A stretch of DNA of 64,000 nt from Nageia nagi (lineage: Eukaryota; Pinophyta): positions 206,460,001 through 206,524,000 of the forward strand of contig JBITNC010000001.1 of assembly GCA_050084985.1 (NCBI GenBank). The letters run 5' to 3'. Within the stretch, counting starts at the first letter, position 1. Every line of letters begins with the position of its first letter. Positions 36,674 to 48,949 of this stretch are shown in pieces. The notes beneath the pieces are model-generated. The model saw nothing but the letters and a program-made list of their open reading frames with translations. It was not told where the DNA came from and ran no database searches. The position numbers and the translations under genes are program-made.

Positions 36674-37231
36674 TCATTTAAATTGAGCAAAATTCCAAGG
36701 AATAATGGTAGCAAGTGAATGGAAAAGGAAAGGTACATAAAATTCCATTGAACTCAAATGGCACAATAGTGAGAGAAACCCAATTTGATCAACAAATTAT
36801 GACTAGGAGTTGATAAAAAGGATGACCTATAGGAGAAGTAAGAAGAATAAAAATTGAAAAATATATTATAGATGGCAAGCAAGGAACATTGGACACCATC
36901 AAGGGTTGAGCATCCTCCAAAAAGGGTTCCCAATGATAGTTCTCTCCTAGAATGTGAGGGGGTTAAGCATCCCCTTAGAAAACAAGCTTTTATAAGAGAT
37001 TTGTAGGAACTATAAATCTAACATAGTTTTAGGTTTAGCTAGTGAGCCAATGGTGTCATCACCAAGTGAAAAGTAAGGATTATTTCCCATATCTATAGTG
37101 ACTTTTACAAGAAATTTTTTTGGACACATGTAATATTATTGAATATCTATAAAGATTTTCTATATACAAGTTTTAGGACCCTATATTTTTGAAAACTCAT
37201 AGAAATATTTTTACCCTTATTGAAAAAAAAT
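36674..37231 (+). pseudogene. LINE ORF2 start (endonuclease) and 3' end with A-run
   Basis: This is the continuation of the LINE cut at 10,384. From ATG at 36,933 the frame reads MIVLS-stop-NVRGLS, then PLRKQAFIRDL, the well-known start of the apurinic-type endonuclease of plant LINE ORF2 (the stop is a TGG-to-TAG change in the SWNVRGL motif). A LASEPMVSSPS-like stretch follows at about 37,040. Only about 300 bases of ORF2 remain before attgaaaaaaaa (37,219-37,231), where the gag array resumes. The reverse transcriptase is absent, so the element is deleted or was reverse-transcribed from an internal A-run. Confidence 0.65.
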
Positions 37232-38880
37232 TAGAACAACCTCCTCTAATGCCCAGTAATGGAAAGAAAACTCAATAAAGGATTGAGAACTTAGAAAAAG
37301 ATATACCTAAGGATGATGAAGATGATTTATTATGTTGCTTAAAGCATCCATTGACTAATAGAATTATTTCTAAGTCATTTGTTTGTAAAAAGAGTATGAA
37401 ATTTAATGATTTATAAGATCCAAAAATGCATGTTAGAAAATTTCAAGAAGAATCTATTTCATATGTTCATGATAAAGATATGCTTGTAAAAAAATTTCAA
37501 GTAGCTTGAAAGATGATGCATTGAAATAGTACTTTAGTCTTCCTAAAAAGATCATTGATAAGTATGAGGATTTGATAGATAAATTTTTAAGAAACCTTTA
37601 TATATAATATCATAGAAAATTTTTAATTTAAGGATTTGTGTAAAATTTAGCAATTTCCTAATCAATCTATGTTTGATTTTTGTGAAAGTATGAAAACAAA
37701 CTGCAAATAAAATCTTTATGCATGAACAAGATTTAAAGAATACTTTTTCAAGTTCTTTATTTCCTATGTATAAATTACAAGTTGTATATAACATTAGAAT
37801 GAAATTAGCTTAAATGATAGATATTTTTCTTAAAAAGGAAGATTGCATCAAGTAAACTTATAAGTAATGTTATCCAAAGTCTCAAACATATGAAAAGAAA
37901 AGTAAAACACAAGTGTATGAAAAGAAAGATAAAACTCAAGTGGATGAAAATAAAGAAAAATCTAAAGTGTATGCTATAGCTAATGTTGATAAAAAATATA
38001 CTAGACCTCAAAGGAAGTTTACAAAGATAATTGATACTATTTATAATATTCTTAATGTGTTATTAAATGAAGAAATTATTGAGATTCCACTAATTGTTCA
38101 ACATCACTTTCCTGATGGTGTTCTTGAAAATTATAGATATGAAAAATTTTATAATTATCATAGGACACTAGGGTACCTAAAAAAAAATTGCAAGATCTTA
38201 AGAAATATCATTTAGGATTTTATTGATAATAAATAAATTTGTATGGATGATAATCCTCATGTAGAAGAAGGGCATGTACATATTGATAATGGAAAGTTGG
38301 AGATATTTATGAACCCTTTACCAATGACAACTCATCAACCAAAATGCTTCATTGGTTTGGTAAGTACTTCACATTGTATAAAATATTATTTCCCTAATAG
38401 GTATGAATGTAGGAGACATCAGCAATAAGAAAGCAAGGGCTATAGTGGAGAAAAAATAAAGCACCATGGTGAAGCTTACAAAATCAACACTACTAATGGC
38501 ATGCAATAATATTTGCATGCTACAAACAACATAAAATACACCACTAGGAAGGCACCTATTTTTATACCTATGTCTACAAATTATATATGGGTTGTTAAAC
38601 CTTCCTAGGTATGAAAATTTATTACTTAAATTGCAAAAATTACAAATTATAGTGTACCACATGTCATTGTTTCATCCATATTTTGGGTAGATTTTAAAAA
38701 GGTCACTCATATATTTTTCTTTCAAATTCATCAAAGCCCACACCATTAATAGTGTGTGACTATTTTTGCATCATTAATAATGTACATTTACTAAACTGGA
38801 ATAAAAAACAATAGTATATACCCTATCCTCAAGGTCATTTGAGATGATTTCTATCAAGGTTTAAGTTTGTTAAATTGAAA
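37232..38880 (+). repeat. Tandem gag array, right part (rest of unit 4 and start of unit 5)
   Basis: The sequence resumes at 'acaacctcct' exactly where unit 4 stopped at 9,362. The next unit marker (atagtatat) is at 38,811. Subtracting the ~27.87-kb insertion gives a unit of about 1.90 kb. A ~70-base deletion near 38,655 explains the shortfall from 1.97-2.04 kb. Unit 5 ends at about 38,880 in a run of A. Confidence 0.85.
37250..38217 (+). pseudogene. Decayed Ty3/gypsy gag, array unit 4
   Basis: It shows the same order as units 2 and 3: an acidic DDEDDL segment (about 37,310), a KFNDL/DPKMHVRKFQEE segment (about 37,395-37,450), a degraded core (about 37,500-37,540), then a 100-codon open stretch 37,913-38,215 with RPQRKFTKIIDTIYNILNVL, VQHHFPDGVLENYRYEKF and NYHRTLGYLKKNCK. 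A downstream segment, 38,243-38,428 (EEGHVHIDNGKLEIFMNPLP), is also shared with the other units. Confidence 0.75.
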
Positions 38881-38938
38881 AAAAAACTTTCCTATGTTCA
38901 TAATTTTTTGTGTGTTGCCAGAATGAGGGATGTTGTCT

Positions 38939-39210
38939 TGTTAGATTAACAGCTAATATATAGTTTGTGATTGTAATAAGCATATGTCTAATGTTGACTA
39001 TGCCAATAATTAAGGTTTAGATTAGCTTGGAATGCTAAATAATAGGAGTGCTAGACTTTGTATAGCATGTTACAAGTTTAAGAGATTCTTTAACTTATTT
39101 TGTTCAACCATAATATTCTATTGTAAGGCTGTCTTGAGCCTATATATTACTTGTTTCCAATCAATACAAATCAGTTCATTATAGGAATTCTATATGTCTT
39201 GGGTTCATTC
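38939..39210 (+). repeat. Possible solo LTR
   Basis: It begins tgttagattaac and contains a promoter/poly-A-like order of words (cctatatatta then ttccaatcaatacaaatcagttcatt), ending near ttgggttcattca. This resembles a small copia-type LTR. No second copy and no target duplication are seen, so the call is tentative. Confidence 0.3.
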
Positions 39211-39477
39211 ATGTATTTTAGTTAAGCAATGAAATCAAATATAGGTTATAAATTGGTCTAAATGTGTTCATTAGATTTATTATGTACTTACATTCATGTC
39301 ATAGGTTGCATTCTTATATTATGTGACAAATAAAAATATGAAGTGTTATGTGTGGTTTATTGATTACAAATTTGAAACATGTATTTGAAGTTTTAATTAC
39401 AAATTCTAAAAGACACCTATATAAGTAAATGGATTATTCATTCAGAATACACAAAGTAATAAAAATTGAACATACAT

Positions 39478-41544
39478 TCATAAATTATACATAGAATTAG
39501 AATCCATATATATATATACCACATCACTAGGCCTAGAAACTCTCCTAGACCCACTACTATGACTAAAAAGAGACATCCCACCTGAGACCTCACTAAAGCT
39601 AATACCATGAGAGGATAATATAGCCTTGGATCTCTCATATTTCCTTCTCAATAAAATAATATAATTATCTCTCTTTTCAATCTTTTCCATGAGTTGTTGA
39701 ATAAAATCCCATTTACTCATTAGGTGGATGCATGTCCATCCTCTCCTATAATATCTTCAATGATTGGTCCATCGATGCTATATAAGCATCCCTAGCCACA
39801 AGTGTGAACTAAAAAGTATATAGTTGTGATTCCAAGCATGGAACCATAGCCTCAAAATGCTTTAGACTCTCAATCTCTCTCTCTAAGGTAGCAATTTGAG
39901 TAGTAGTCTCTCTTGTATAATACATAGAGGTCATATATTATTTTTTTTTCCATAGCATATTAACTAAAAAGTCAAAAAAATATAAACATACAAGTGTGTC
40001 ATAGAGTGTTATCTACTGCAACAAATGGTATGACCTCAACCAAGGCCTCTAGTCATGGTACTAGTACAAAGGAATTCTCTTGCATAGGAATGCCATGTAT
40101 TAGGTTATCAATAGTTTGCTTATCTTTGTTATAATAACACTTTGAGGGAGTAGCAACCATATCCTTATCATCATCCTTGTCATCATAATCAATACCCAAT
40201 GGGGTTGGTCTCACAGTCTCCCATCATGCCATATACCCCCTCATAGTGCCCAAGGCCATGGAAGTGGGTTATATAAGATCCAAGGTCTTCAGATCCTCAT
40301 AGGTATTCTACCATATAGGCATGATTTATGCCTCTAGTGGGGAATCCCTCTTAGCTCTTTATCTAATTTAGTACATTAGGGAAAGTGGAATGCCTTCTCA
40401 AATCCCAAACTATCTACGTACTCTGAGGTAGGTACTGCTCTATGAGCTTCCTTCTACTCTAGAGAAAGTAAGGTTACCTCACCCATGCAAGTTTGTAGGA
40501 ATCCTCTTTCTAAACATAATCAAGATAAGAAAATCATACTAGGTCCTTTGGCTAGAGTCTATCAATCTCTCATCTCCTTGCTTAGTACCATATCTAGCAT
40601 GAGCAATAGTGATGTTGAATTTATCAGCACATATGAAATTATGTAAATCCTTGTAAAGTTAGACCAAATAATGGGTTCCTAAGAAAAATGTGTATCCCTA
40701 AAAAAAATATCTTACACAACCCATACCATACCTAATGAAAATATCAAACTACTCTTATCTAGACATAGGTAGGTGTAAATAATGAAGGTAAGCAAAAGCC
40801 TTAAATGTCTAGCCAATGATGCAAACTTTCATGTGTCATATAAGTGGGAGGTCCTATGCTTCCAATCATGGTCTTCATCCCTCATCAACCACATAGAAAA
40901 GCTTTATCTATCTTATTTACTTGAAATCTTGATGTGGTGAACCAGGAGACCATGAATGGGAATACCCCAAATGCCTTAAACATCTAGTAAATTCATTATT
41001 ATTTCACCTAAGGGTAGGTGAAATTTATTTGTGTCTTGGTCCCAATGCTCATCCTATATGGTAAGGAGTGGAAGGTCATGTTGGAGATGAATGGTAATAG
41101 TTAGATCATTCAATATTGAATGCATGAGGATTTCATCCTCATGGTTTGTCTTGGGCCATTCCCTAGCCTTCTCCAGTGTACTCATGGACATGGCTCCACC
41201 CCTAATGCTAACTTTTTTATCCTACAAAAAAACAAAAATCTAAATCCATATTAATCATTGTGAAAACTCAAAATGCACAAAAATGAGAACCAAAATTACT
41301 ATAAATACTATTAAAATCAAGAGAAAAATGAAAAGGAAACACAAAATAACCTTGTAAGGGGTAAAAAAAAGTAAAATGAAACTCTATAGTTTTATAAAGT
41401 GAAATTTGGGAGAAAATGAAAAGAAAATGAAAAATGAATGAAACTTACCACATGCTCAAATGGAAGGCTATAAAGATACTTTGCCACATGCCCTTTATGC
41501 CTATTCAAAGGCCTCTCAATTGCACACCATGCATCATTGTCCAT
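39478..41544 (-). pseudogene. Second antisense, intron-containing PMD gene (3' remnant of another Tat-like element)
   Basis: Exon 1 reads MDNDAWCAIERPLNRHKGHV from a probable start at 41,544 and ends with PFEHV at a GTG|GTAAGT donor (41,449). The intron is 41,222-41,448 with a TTTTTTTGTAG acceptor. Exon 2 continues in phase (DKKVSIRGGAMSMSTLEKA) and within 120 codons reaches the PMD signature NKFHLPLGEIIMNLLDV-stop-GIWGIPIHG. Farther down the frame shifts repeatedly. A coiled-coil-like end (TQIATLEREIESLKHFEAM, then FIQQLMEKIEKRDNYIILLR and an SGSRRVSRPSD tail) reaches 39,478. The layout matches the PMD gene at 29-31 kb, but the two are diverged. The next minus-strand-antiparallel feature is a polypurine tract at 43,322. 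Confidence 0.75.
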
Positions 41545-43321
41545 GTTAGTAGATAAGTAAGACAAATGAGCAACTGGGGGAAACAAAATCAAAAGTAGAT
41601 CAAATAGTTTGGGGGAAATCAATGATAGAGAATATCAAATGCCAAAGGAATCATATTACTTACAAAGCTAGATACAACAACAAAATGGTAGGGCAAAATA
41701 ACAATTCAACGCCCATGAATCACCATTTGTTTGATTTTTTGCCTAATTGTAGCTGAATGAGTGTCCTTTTACAATATTCAATTTAATGCTTGAAAAATGA
41801 TGGCTCATGGGGGGAAAATGCAAGAAAATATTTTTATTAGTAGTCATTTCTTTTTTTAAAAAAACTAATTATACCAATCCCATGCCATTAGTGACATCCA
41901 AAACGTAAAATTGATGTACATTTCAATGCATAATGATAAAAAATGATAAATATGGTAATATTCATAGTTTACATTATGTATTCATAAGTAAATTTATTAT
42001 GTTCCATTTTTTATGATTATTAATATTAAATTTACATTGTTAACAATGTGCTTTATGTAAAATTAGCAAATGATTCAAGTGCTAGAGTGCAATTCTATTT
42101 TCCCTAGTTAAAAATAGATGCTTATGTTGGATGCTACACAATGGAAATGATGAAAATTTTAAATTGTCAAAGCTAATTTAATTAAATGCATGTGCTAAAA
42201 TTTGATTTTTTATGTAGATACATATTTTTGGAATGTTGAATATCTGAATGGTTATTTTTCAATTCCAATCAAATGGGCTCTTTTTTAAAAGGTGTAATTA
42301 TATCATTATCATGTTGTTAATGGTGTAATTAAAGTGAAATTATGGATTCTTTCAAATGTTAATACTATTATCAAGGTTTTAATAGTTCAAAATGATTACT
42401 ATCATGCTTGTCTGATTGATGTATGGATGAAAGGCAAATGGATTCAACATGGATCAAATTGATGCTTATATGGAAAATGTTATGATATGAAAAAATGTTC
42501 TTTCATGGATTTGATGATCCAAAATGACATCAATTGATGTTAATAAAAAATGGTTCAAGATTGTAAACTTGATATTGTTGTTTCCATGATGTTAATTACA
42601 TATGTTTACTATAAATTCTTTGTAAATTAGGCATCCTACAAATACTTGAATATTTATTTGAAGATACCATTATCCTAGATGTAGGTTTACATTGAAAATC
42701 AATGAAATCAATCAATTTAAATATGATCAAATGTACAATATTGATATGTAAGGCCAATAAATATTTAAATATTTGGTATTTTTTATGCAAGTAAAATAAA
42801 ACTATCTAAATGATGGATAATAATTCAATGTTATGCTAACAAATATTTGCAAGGCTATGATCATTCCATGAGAAAAATCTCTCACAAATTGTAGGTTATT
42901 CCAAGCTTGAGATATCAAAAGACCTCACCAGCTTGATAATCATGGCTCAATAGAGCTATAAGTTGCAACAACCATAGTGATACAATGGATATATATTTAT
43001 TTTATATTTTCTTTTTTAATTGATTATTTTTTCATAGGATGTGATATATGTGGGTATTATGTTGGATTGTTCTTAAAAAGATATTATCTAGGAGAGTAGG
43101 ACCCAAATAGAGGTTCTCTTCTCATATAGGGATTCCAATTTTTGGCTTGATTCCTTGAAGAAGCTAGATAGAGGGGAAATACAAGACCAAAAGGGGTAGA
43201 AGATATATCATACTTGGCATATCAATCAAAAAAGAGAAATCCACTTTACTGTTGAAAATTTTCTTCTCTTCTCTAAAACTTCTTTGGATTATGCAATTTC
43301 AATGCTTTTCATTTCAAATCC
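41545..43321. other. Non-coding stretch between antisense PMD gene and polypurine tract
   Basis: AT-rich, without an ORF of note. By analogy with the 17.9-kb element it should hold the antisense promoter, but no TATA box or repeated word cluster stands out. Confidence 0.5.
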
Positions 43322-44000
43322 AAAGAGGGGTAAAATGTAGATGCTTAAAAATGATTTATTATTTATTTAATAAATCATATTTAGTCTTCCTAAATGACTC
43401 ATTGTAATATAGAAAATATCAAGATAAAGTTGATATTACAATGCAATACCATGTGTTATATTACATATTGTATCATTATCATAGTTTATATTTTAAAATA
43501 TCTTGAATACAACAATGATTATATTATTGTTAGAGGTTAACCTTCACTCCTCTCTATGTCTTTGTAAGATACATATGAGAGTGGAATAGGTTAACCTCCA
43601 CATATTGAAGCTTTTTGATATTGAAAGATCTCTAATAGGTTTTCATAATCTTTATCAAGAAATGGTGTCTCTCAATGCCACCAATTATGAGAAATTGTTA
43701 TATTCTGAGTTCTAAAGTTTTGTATCTTTGGTGCACTTTATAATTTTGCATATTCTAATCCATTAATGATGTGCATATTAAGGATAAAAGGCTCCATATT
43801 TTGGTGGTCAAGGCTATTAATTCATTCATATGAAAATCCATTACGAGCTCACCTCTAATCAGATCCCAATCCTTTAAATATTAATTAGCATTCACTATGG
43901 AGGATTGTACATACATGTCATATTAGGTGCATGCTTTCCATGTATATTTATTATATATAATATAGTGTACATATCTATCTCTTTTTATATTGTATATCAT
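43322..44000 (+). mobile_element. Polypurine tract and 3' LTR start of a second Tat-like element
   Basis: aaagaggggtaaaa (43,322-43,335) is followed directly by tgtagatgcttaaaaatgattt (43,336). This matches the PPT/LTR junctions of both other Tat-type elements (ggggcaaaa-tgtagaca). The LTR start also resembles the outer element's LTR (tgatttattatt shared). The LTR's right end cannot be defined because no partner copy lies in the window, so the end given is approximate. Together with the antisense PMD gene it marks the 3' part of an element whose gag-pol is missing. Confidence 0.55.
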
Positions 44001-45239
44001 TTATAAATTGTATTTTAAACAATTTGAGGTCTACATATTCAATCATTATCCTAAACTAGGAAAGAAACACTCCTTATACAAAAACTTTCAAATATGCTCC
44101 ATAGTCATAATCTCCACTCATGTATACTAGTATGAAAATTTTGTTGTATTCTTAGATACTTTGGACTCCTTGGTTGGATTAAGTATTGATTATCTTGAAT
44201 TGAAATTTTACTATATTCCTAAAATTTGTTGCTTTTGTATACATATTAAGTAGTTCATTCATTGTTATGGATATATTTTGTGGAATTATAGCAGAATGCA
44301 AATTATATAGTGCTTTTTTATTCTATAATATTAACATCAATAAAAAAAAATTTACTTTCTTCTAGTGATCACCATTGACCATATATAGGGTGTCAAAAGA
44401 TAAGAGAAATAAATTTAAAAAAAAAATCAGATAAAGAACAAGATGAGATGACAAAAACTAAAAAAGCACTTGTAAGTATCCATATGTGTTATGTAATATC
44501 AACATAGGATCTAATAATACTATATATATTTCATTAAGTAAGATATGTAATAACTTATTTTTTTAATTTGTTGAACAAAAAAAGATGTTAAAGGGGATTT
44601 TAGAAATGGCTAAATGTATATTTAGCCATGATGAATTGATGACAATGTTTGGGGGTGAAGAGGTTAGAGGAGCAGGTGGTCTTACCACACCATAGAGATA
44701 GGGAAATGATCCTTTAGGCCATTCTTTATTATTAGTTAATTTATTAAGAAGTAATTAAACTTATTTTAATTTATATTTTGAAGCATATTGTGATGTGATC
44801 CATGCAATATATGTATGTGCATAGTCAATAAATCAACAATCTAGGTTGATAATGACTTAAGGATCCAAAAATCTTCAAATTTTTGTGAGGAAAAATGGAG
44901 AGGTCCTAAGAGATGAAAATGGTAATAGGTTATGTTTGAAAAGTATAAATTTACATATTGATTAGAAATATAGTAATTTACAACATGATTTCAACTATTT
45001 TTCATGTTCACATTTTTACAAATCACTCAAGAATATTGTAGTACTACAATTTGTAGAAACCCTTGATAAGCTATGGAAGAAGCAAGATGATTTTGATATG
45101 TATTTGGTTTTAATTTTTGCATCATTTTTTAGCATGTATATTTGGTTTTTTTCATTAAATATATTCAAGATACTAAAACTAATTTGTTATAATTTGTATT
45201 TTTACAATAAAAAAAAAGAATAATAACAAATATGAATTA
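44001..45239. other. AT-rich sequence without a recognised gene
   Basis: Short plus-strand stretches at about 44,580-44,700 and 44,820-45,120 look weakly coding, but I cannot name them. They may belong, with 50,803-51,830, to an older element interrupted by the gypsy insertion at 45,240. That link is conjecture. Confidence 0.35.
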
Positions 45240-45454
45240 CGAGGAATAATTGTAATAATACTATAAATAATAATAAAATACCTTTTTAATGTATCTAATG
45301 TTATTCAAGAATAATCAATGCATTGGACGCATTTCTACTATTTGTATGGTTTTGCCAATACCATGTGCATTCTTCCATGGTATTTTGGTTTGTATTGGCC
45401 TATTTAAAGGCTTATTCTATTGATAAAAATAATAAAATATTTGATTCTATATAA
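45240..45454 (+). repeat. 5' LTR of the short-LTR gypsy element
   Basis: It begins cgaggaataa (tgaggaataa in the 3' copies, so a T-to-C or erosion at the end) and ends ttctatataa next to the primer site. Compared with the 3' copies it lacks about 27 bases around 45,345. Confidence 0.85.
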
Positions 45455-45472
45455 TTGGTATTATAGCTCTCA
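45455..45472 (+). other. Primer binding site (initiator tRNA-Met type)
   Basis: ttggtattatagctctca corresponds to the common tRNA-iMet-complementary site ttggtatcagagctctca with two changes (C-to-T and G-to-T). It lies immediately inside the 5' LTR, as required for minus-strand priming. Confidence 0.8.
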
Positions 45473-46129
45473 TTAAGATCTATTTATGGACCTAGATCAG
45501 ATCTACATTCTTCCTCATTTCTTTGGTCTCCTATCAATCTCTTAGGAACAGCAACTCCAAGGGAGAGGCCATTGAGCCAAGGTTAGTGATTTAATATCCA
45601 TCCATAAGCATTTGAAGATCATGCACTTCTTTTTTTATGCATGTTTCTTCTACTCATGAGTTTCATATTCATCCAACAGGCTCATACAACCTACCCTCGA
45701 CTAGCCAACACCCCATCATGCTTGTGCCAACCATTTGTTCTAGATATGTTTTGGTTCAAGTGAAATATGAAGGTCCTATACTAATATAAATGGAATGAAA
45801 TTTTGTATATGAATTCTAAACATATATATATATTTCTAAAAATATAAAGAATATGAAAAATCAAGCTCTATATCAAAAGGTATGACTTATGCAAGTTGAT
45901 AATTTTTTAGGGACTACAACTACATTATTCAAGGGTTTCTATAATTAATTTGATATCTTGCTCATACTAACTCAGATTTCAAATATGTAAAAAGTGTTGG
46001 TTTCATGATTCTATTCTAAATATTTTTTAGAAACTCATATATTTTATTAGGAGGTTTCATTATATGCAGTTTTGATATTCTCATACCATAGTTATTGCTC
46101 TTTAGCCGATCTAGTTCATCTTATTAAGA

Positions 46130-46850
46130 CTTTGGCAAACAAAGTTAATGGGAAATCAAATCCTTGCAAAGCCAAATGTGAAGTTCCCATTTGAAATGGA
46201 GCTTGTAATGTTTATATACATAATTCTTGGATTGTGTACATGGATACTTGGTTCTCTTTAACCAAAATGGAGGATGAAGATAAGGTTCCTTTTGCTCTTC
46301 TTAAACTTTTAGGCATTGCAAAGATGGTAGTTTTGGAGCATGATTTTAAATCTTGGGATGCACTTGTCATATTCCTTGGGAACAAATTCTATCCTTCAAA
46401 TTATAGGCTTGATATGCAAGATCAATGGATCCACCTACATCAAGTGTATCAATAATCAGTACATAACTTCATCAATTTATTCAATCACTTGAGAATTTTT
46501 CTATAGCATGAAGATTACATATAGGATCTTATCCTCAAGTTTAAATGTGGATTGATCATACCACTCTACTATAAGGTCAAATTTTAGGAAGCTAAAACAC
46601 TTGATGTTATTTTTAGTTAAGCAATGCTTACTGAGGAGGAAATTAATACTTCTAAACCTCCTCTACAGAAAGATAATTCTTCTTCTAAGTCTCAAAAATC
46701 TTCTTCATCCAAACCAACTAATGGTTCACAACATCATTCCAAGAATGTTTTTCATTCTTCTTCTTCTCAAGTACTTTATTATGCATATTGTAAAGGTAAA
46801 GGGAATGAATAATATCATTATGCTAAGAAGAAGCATAAATCTCTTGTTAT
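46130..46850 (+). pseudogene. Gag of the short-LTR gypsy element
   Basis: The core reads YMDTWFSLTKMEDEDKVPFA, KSWDALVIFLGNKFYP and MQDQWIHLHQVYQ (46,222-46,455), matching the retrotransposon gag pattern (W-F-x..K, W..F...F.P, D.Q..L..). After three stops, a Ser/Lys-rich region (SSSKSQKSSSSKPTNGSQ) leads to YYAYCKGKGNE-stop-YHYAKK, a CCHC knuckle with its first and last cysteines lost (to Tyr). The fragment at 46,624-46,812 is in the gag frame. Confidence 0.7.
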
Positions 46851-46851
46851 A

Positions 46852-47340
46852 ATGATTGATAACGGAGCCAAGGATTCCCTTATCAAGTACACTAGTGAAG
46901 ATATGACTTATGAAAACTTGCATGATCATCTTAATAATGTCACATTGATGCATCGTACTATCTTACCAGATAATCATGATATTTTATTTATCACCAGAGC
47001 ACATCTCACACCTAAATTTTATATGGATTGTATCATTGATAATGGCTTTTCGAAGAACCTAATTGCAATATTCCTAATTGATAAATTGAATCTACCTCTA
47101 GAGCCACATCCTCATCCATATTCACTTGGATGGAAGGATAATGGTTCCTCATCAAAGTTCATAAACACCTACACTATGTATTTATCTTTGGGTCCTCATT
47201 TTATGGATGAGATCATTTGTGATGTGACCCTAATGGATTCTTGTGGAATTTTGTTGGGTAAGATATTTTAGTATGATAGGAAAGCCTTATATGATGCATT
47301 TAATAACACATACCAACTCCAAAAAGATAACAATATACAT
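46852..47340 (+). pseudogene. Aspartic protease of the short-LTR gypsy element
   Basis: It is open for 139 codons. The active-site block reads FYMDCIIDNGFSKNLIA (D-N-G; the usual D-S/T-G is altered by one change). The C-terminal block GILLGKIF-stop-YDRKALYDAF corresponds to the LLGRPW..DR..LYD pattern, with the Arg and Trp lost. An HPHPYSLGWKDNG segment between them is typical of this group. Confidence 0.75.
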
Positions 47341-47584
47341 AATAAATAAATAATTTGTACTTAGTTGTAAACTATCCCATAAAGTTATCAATAATGCCAT
47401 AGAGTTGGCTCTCATTTTTGTATGACCACAACATAATGTACCACCATCAATCACCACTATTTAACATGAAAAATATGAAATTCAATAGCTTCTTAATAAA
47501 TAGCAAGATGTGTTCAAATCACATTCATAACTTCCTCCAAGTAGATCAATAAATCATGCTATTATCTAATTCTAGGATCTTCTC

Positions 47585-48800
47585 TTCCTAATGCACCTCT
47601 ATATCAAAATTCAATCACATAAAATGAAGAAATCAAGCATCAAATTGAAGATATTTTGGCTAAGGGTTTTATAAAACCAAGCGTTTCTTTTTTGGCTTCT
47701 CCTATTCTTTTGGTGTTGAAAAAGGATGATTCTTGTCATTTTTGTATTGATTTTCATGCTCTAAATAAAATCACTATAAAAAATAGATATCCACTTACAT
47801 GAATTGATGATTTGATTGATCAATTACAAGGAGCATAATTCTTTTCAAAGTTGGATCTCAAATGTGAGTATCATAATGTTCAAATATAACCTAATGATAC
47901 TTAAAAAATTGCATTCAAAATATGCTTTGGTCTTTCTAAGTGGATTGTAATGCCTTTTGGCCTCACTAATACTCCATACAACTTTATGAGGATGATGAAT
48001 GAAGTATTTCATGATTATCTTGATCAATTTGTTATCATCTATTTGGATGATATTATGGTTTTCTCCAAGATATGGGGAGAACATTTGCAACATTTGGAGC
48101 ATGTTTTGGTCACTCTTTTTCAACATTAGCTATATGTCAATCTCTCCAAATATTATTTTGATGCACATTGTGTCATAGTGGATCTTGACAAAGTTCAAGT
48201 CTTGTAGAAATGGTTGCAACCTTCTTCTCTCACATATTTGAGGAGTTTTCTTGGACTTGCCAACTTCTATAGGAAGTTCATTCATAGTTATTTAGGGATT
48301 GCTACTCCACTACATCTATTGACATGTGGTAAATTTCCCTTCAAATGAATTGACATTCATACCATTGCTTTCAATACTTTGAAGCATCACCTTTATATTG
48401 CTCCAGTATTGGTTCTTCCTAATTTAAAATAACCATTCAAGATTAAGATAGATGCCTCTCAATTTATTTTTGGTGTTGTGTTGAAATAGAATGGACATCT
48501 AGTAGCCTATCATTCAAAGTCTTTTTTAGCATCTAAACAAAATTATTCCACATATGACAAAGAGTTGTATGCACTTTTCCAAGCTATCAAGTATTGGTGA
48601 CATTATCTCCTTGGCAAAAATACCATTGTCTATACTGATCATATGCCTCTTTAGTTCCTTCACTCTCAATCTAAAATTGAGGATGCACATCATATGAAAT
48701 GGGCTTCTTATCTTCAATAGTTTCATTTGGCAATTCACTATCACAAAGGTAGTAATAATTATGTTGTACATTGCTTGATTAGACCTCCATTTGTTCATGC
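47585..48800 (+). pseudogene. Reverse transcriptase and RNase H of the short-LTR gypsy element
   Basis: RT blocks in order: HQIEDILAKGFIKPS, FLASPILLVLKKDDS, FCIDFHALNKITIKNRYPL, FFSKLDLKCEYH (first Asp), VMPFGLTNTPYNFMRMMNEV, VIIYLDDIMVFSK (catalytic Asp pair, about 48,028-48,070), and LRSFLGLANFYRKFIHSY. RNase H then shows KIDASQFIFGVVL, YSTYDKELYALFQAIKYW and TIVYTDHMPL, the D-E-D set. It is broken by about twelve stops but largely in one frame. It copies the element RNA into DNA and degrades the template. Inactive. Confidence 0.85.
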
Positions 48801-48949
48801 TTTGGCTACTATTAGCATTTCTCATGTTCATTTTGAGGGTTGGGATTCACAGTATGCTACATATCTTGATTTTGGTAAAAAAAATTCCCAATCTTTCACA
48901 TCCTTCCCAATCCAACATAGAGCCCTATTTGGATTTTCATCTTCAGGGT

